From Chloroflexota bacterium (GTDB lineage: Bacteria > Chloroflexota > Chloroflexia > JAMDCE01): DNA of 9,338 nt. The stretch lies in contig JAMDCE010000309.1 of NCBI GenBank assembly GCA_023489135.1, forward strand, positions 1 through 9,338. The letters are read 5' to 3'. The position numbers and the translations under genes were made by a program. Positions 8,494 to 9,338 of this stretch are shown one piece after another; position 1 is the first letter of the stretch; each line of letters begins with the position of its first letter. The notes below the pieces were generated by a model. It was not told where the DNA came from and did not search any database. It worked only from the letters and a program-made list of their open reading frames with translations.

Positions 8494-9338
8494 ATGAGCG
8501 TCTCTGAAGAGATCAAGGACAGGCTAGACATCGTCGATATCATCTCCGGCCGTGTTACTCTGAGGAAGACGGGCCGCAATTTCGTCGGGTTCTGCCCCTT
8601 CCATTCCAACACAAAAACCCCAGCTTTTACCGTGTTTCCCGCGACCCAGAGTTACTATTGCTTCGGTTGTGGCCAGAGTGGCGATGCCTTCACCTTCTTG
8701 ATGAAGCTGGACAATCTGGAGTTCAAGGACGTTTTGAGCCAGCTTGCTGAGAAGGTCGGCGTCACCCTGACCAGTCGACCCGAATCCAAGGTAGCCGAGG
8801 AATCTCGTCAGACCCGCCTGCGTGAGATTAACCAGGCCGCGGCTCAGTTCTTCCACAACCTGCTTCTGAAGTCCGACGAGGCCAGGGCCACGCGAGAGTA
8901 TATGGTCCAGAGAGGCGTCAGCGATTCCTCGGTCACCGTTTTTCAGCTTGGCTTTGCTCCCGACCGTTGGGATGACCTCTTCAGATACCTCCTGGCCAAG
9001 GAGGTTTCCCCTGAGGAGATTGAAGCCGCCGGTCTAGTGGTGGAAAGAGATGACGGGCGGATTCACGATCGCTTCCGACACAGGCTCATGTTCCCCATTA
9101 GAGACAAACGAGGCCAGGTGATCGGATTCGGCGGCCGAGCCCTGGATGAACGTCCTCCGAAATACCTTAACTCCCCACAGACGGAACTCTTTGACAAGAG
9201 CGCGGTTTTGTACGCTATCGACCTGGCGTTTCGAGAAATTGAGTCCGGTGGCGAGGCCGTCATCGTGGAAGGGTACATGGACGCGATCATCGCTCACCAG
9301 TACGGGCTGAGCAACGTCGTTGCTTCTATGGGGACCGC
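8494..9338 (+). CDS. dnaG: DNA primase DnaG (3' partial)
   Basis: DnaG makes the short RNA primers for lagging-strand synthesis and works with the replicative helicase DnaB. The frame opens at ATG 8494 and runs off the window after 281 complete codons, about half of the usual 600 residues; the DnaB-binding C-terminal domain is not visible. The N-terminus has the expected EIKDRLDIVDIIS segment and a CHC2-type zinc ribbon with ligands C34, H37, C56 and C59 (CPFH ... CFGCG). The RNA polymerase core begins with EYMVQRGVSDSS and FQLGFAPDRW, then RFRHRLMFPIRDKRGQVIGFGGRAL (starting at R193) and the conserved KYLNSPQTELFDKS (K223 onward). The TOPRIM fold begins with VIVEGYMD (E259, the metal-binding glutamate), followed by ASMGTA at the edge. 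The zinc region reads SNTKTPAFTVFP where most bacteria have an EKTPSF form; this resembles Chloroflexota primases. It is probably co-transcribed with dgt, and rpoD would be the expected next gene in related genomes (from memory). Confidence 0.97.
   Translation, partial: MSVSEEIKDRLDIVDIISGRVTLRKTGRNFVGFCPFHSNTKTPAFTVFPATQSYYCFGCGQSGDAFTFLMKLDNLEFKDVLSQLAEKVGVTLTSRPESKVAEESRQTRLREINQAAAQFFHNLLLKSDEARATREYMVQRGVSDSSVTVFQLGFAPDRWDDLFRYLLAKEVSPEEIEAAGLVVERDDGRIHDRFRHRLMFPIRDKRGQVIGFGGRALDERPPKYLNSPQTELFDKSAVLYAIDLAFREIESGGEAVIVEGYMDAIIAHQYGLSNVVASMGT

Overview
The window holds five tightly packed genes, all on the + strand, with gaps of about 10 to 30 bases: secA (5' end missing), a PcrA/UvrD-type helicase, pyruvate phosphate dikinase (ppdK), a dGTPase-family HD hydrolase (dgt) and DNA primase (dnaG, 3' end missing). 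All are conserved housekeeping bacterial genes, with intact catalytic motifs wherever these lie inside the window. I see no RNA gene, mobile element, CRISPR array, tandem repeat, convincing promoter or terminator. No stretch longer than 30 bases lacks a gene.

The organism is a bacterium with moderately high G+C by eye. The best lineage guess is Chloroflexota (Dehalococcoidia/Anaerolineae-like or an uncultured relative). SecA carries an extension after its [12 protein letters not shown] stretch that I associate with that phylum. The DnaG zinc region reads SNTKTPAFTVFP rather than the common EKTPSF form, which also recalls Chloroflexota primases. The cluster ppdK-dgt-dnaG, which I recall being followed by rpoD in that group, agrees. 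This is recognition from memory, not a phylogeny.

Layout: 2-2425 secA; 2436-4718 pcrA (TTG start, 10-base gap); 4745-7375 ppdK (strong Shine-Dalgarno at 4728-4734); 7387-8466 dgt (GTG start, 11-base gap); 8494-9338 dnaG (27-base gap, runs off the end).

The spacing suggests one transcription unit whose promoter lies upstream of the window. Functionally it mixes protein export (SecA), DNA repair and transcription-coupled helicase work (PcrA), central carbon metabolism (PPDK), dNTP pool control (Dgt) and replication priming (DnaG). Dgt and DnaG are a plausible functional pair; ppdK looks like a passenger linked by co-transcription rather than by pathway. I did not find a new biological system here. 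The most distinctive local feature is a low-complexity insertion in the PcrA 2B region.
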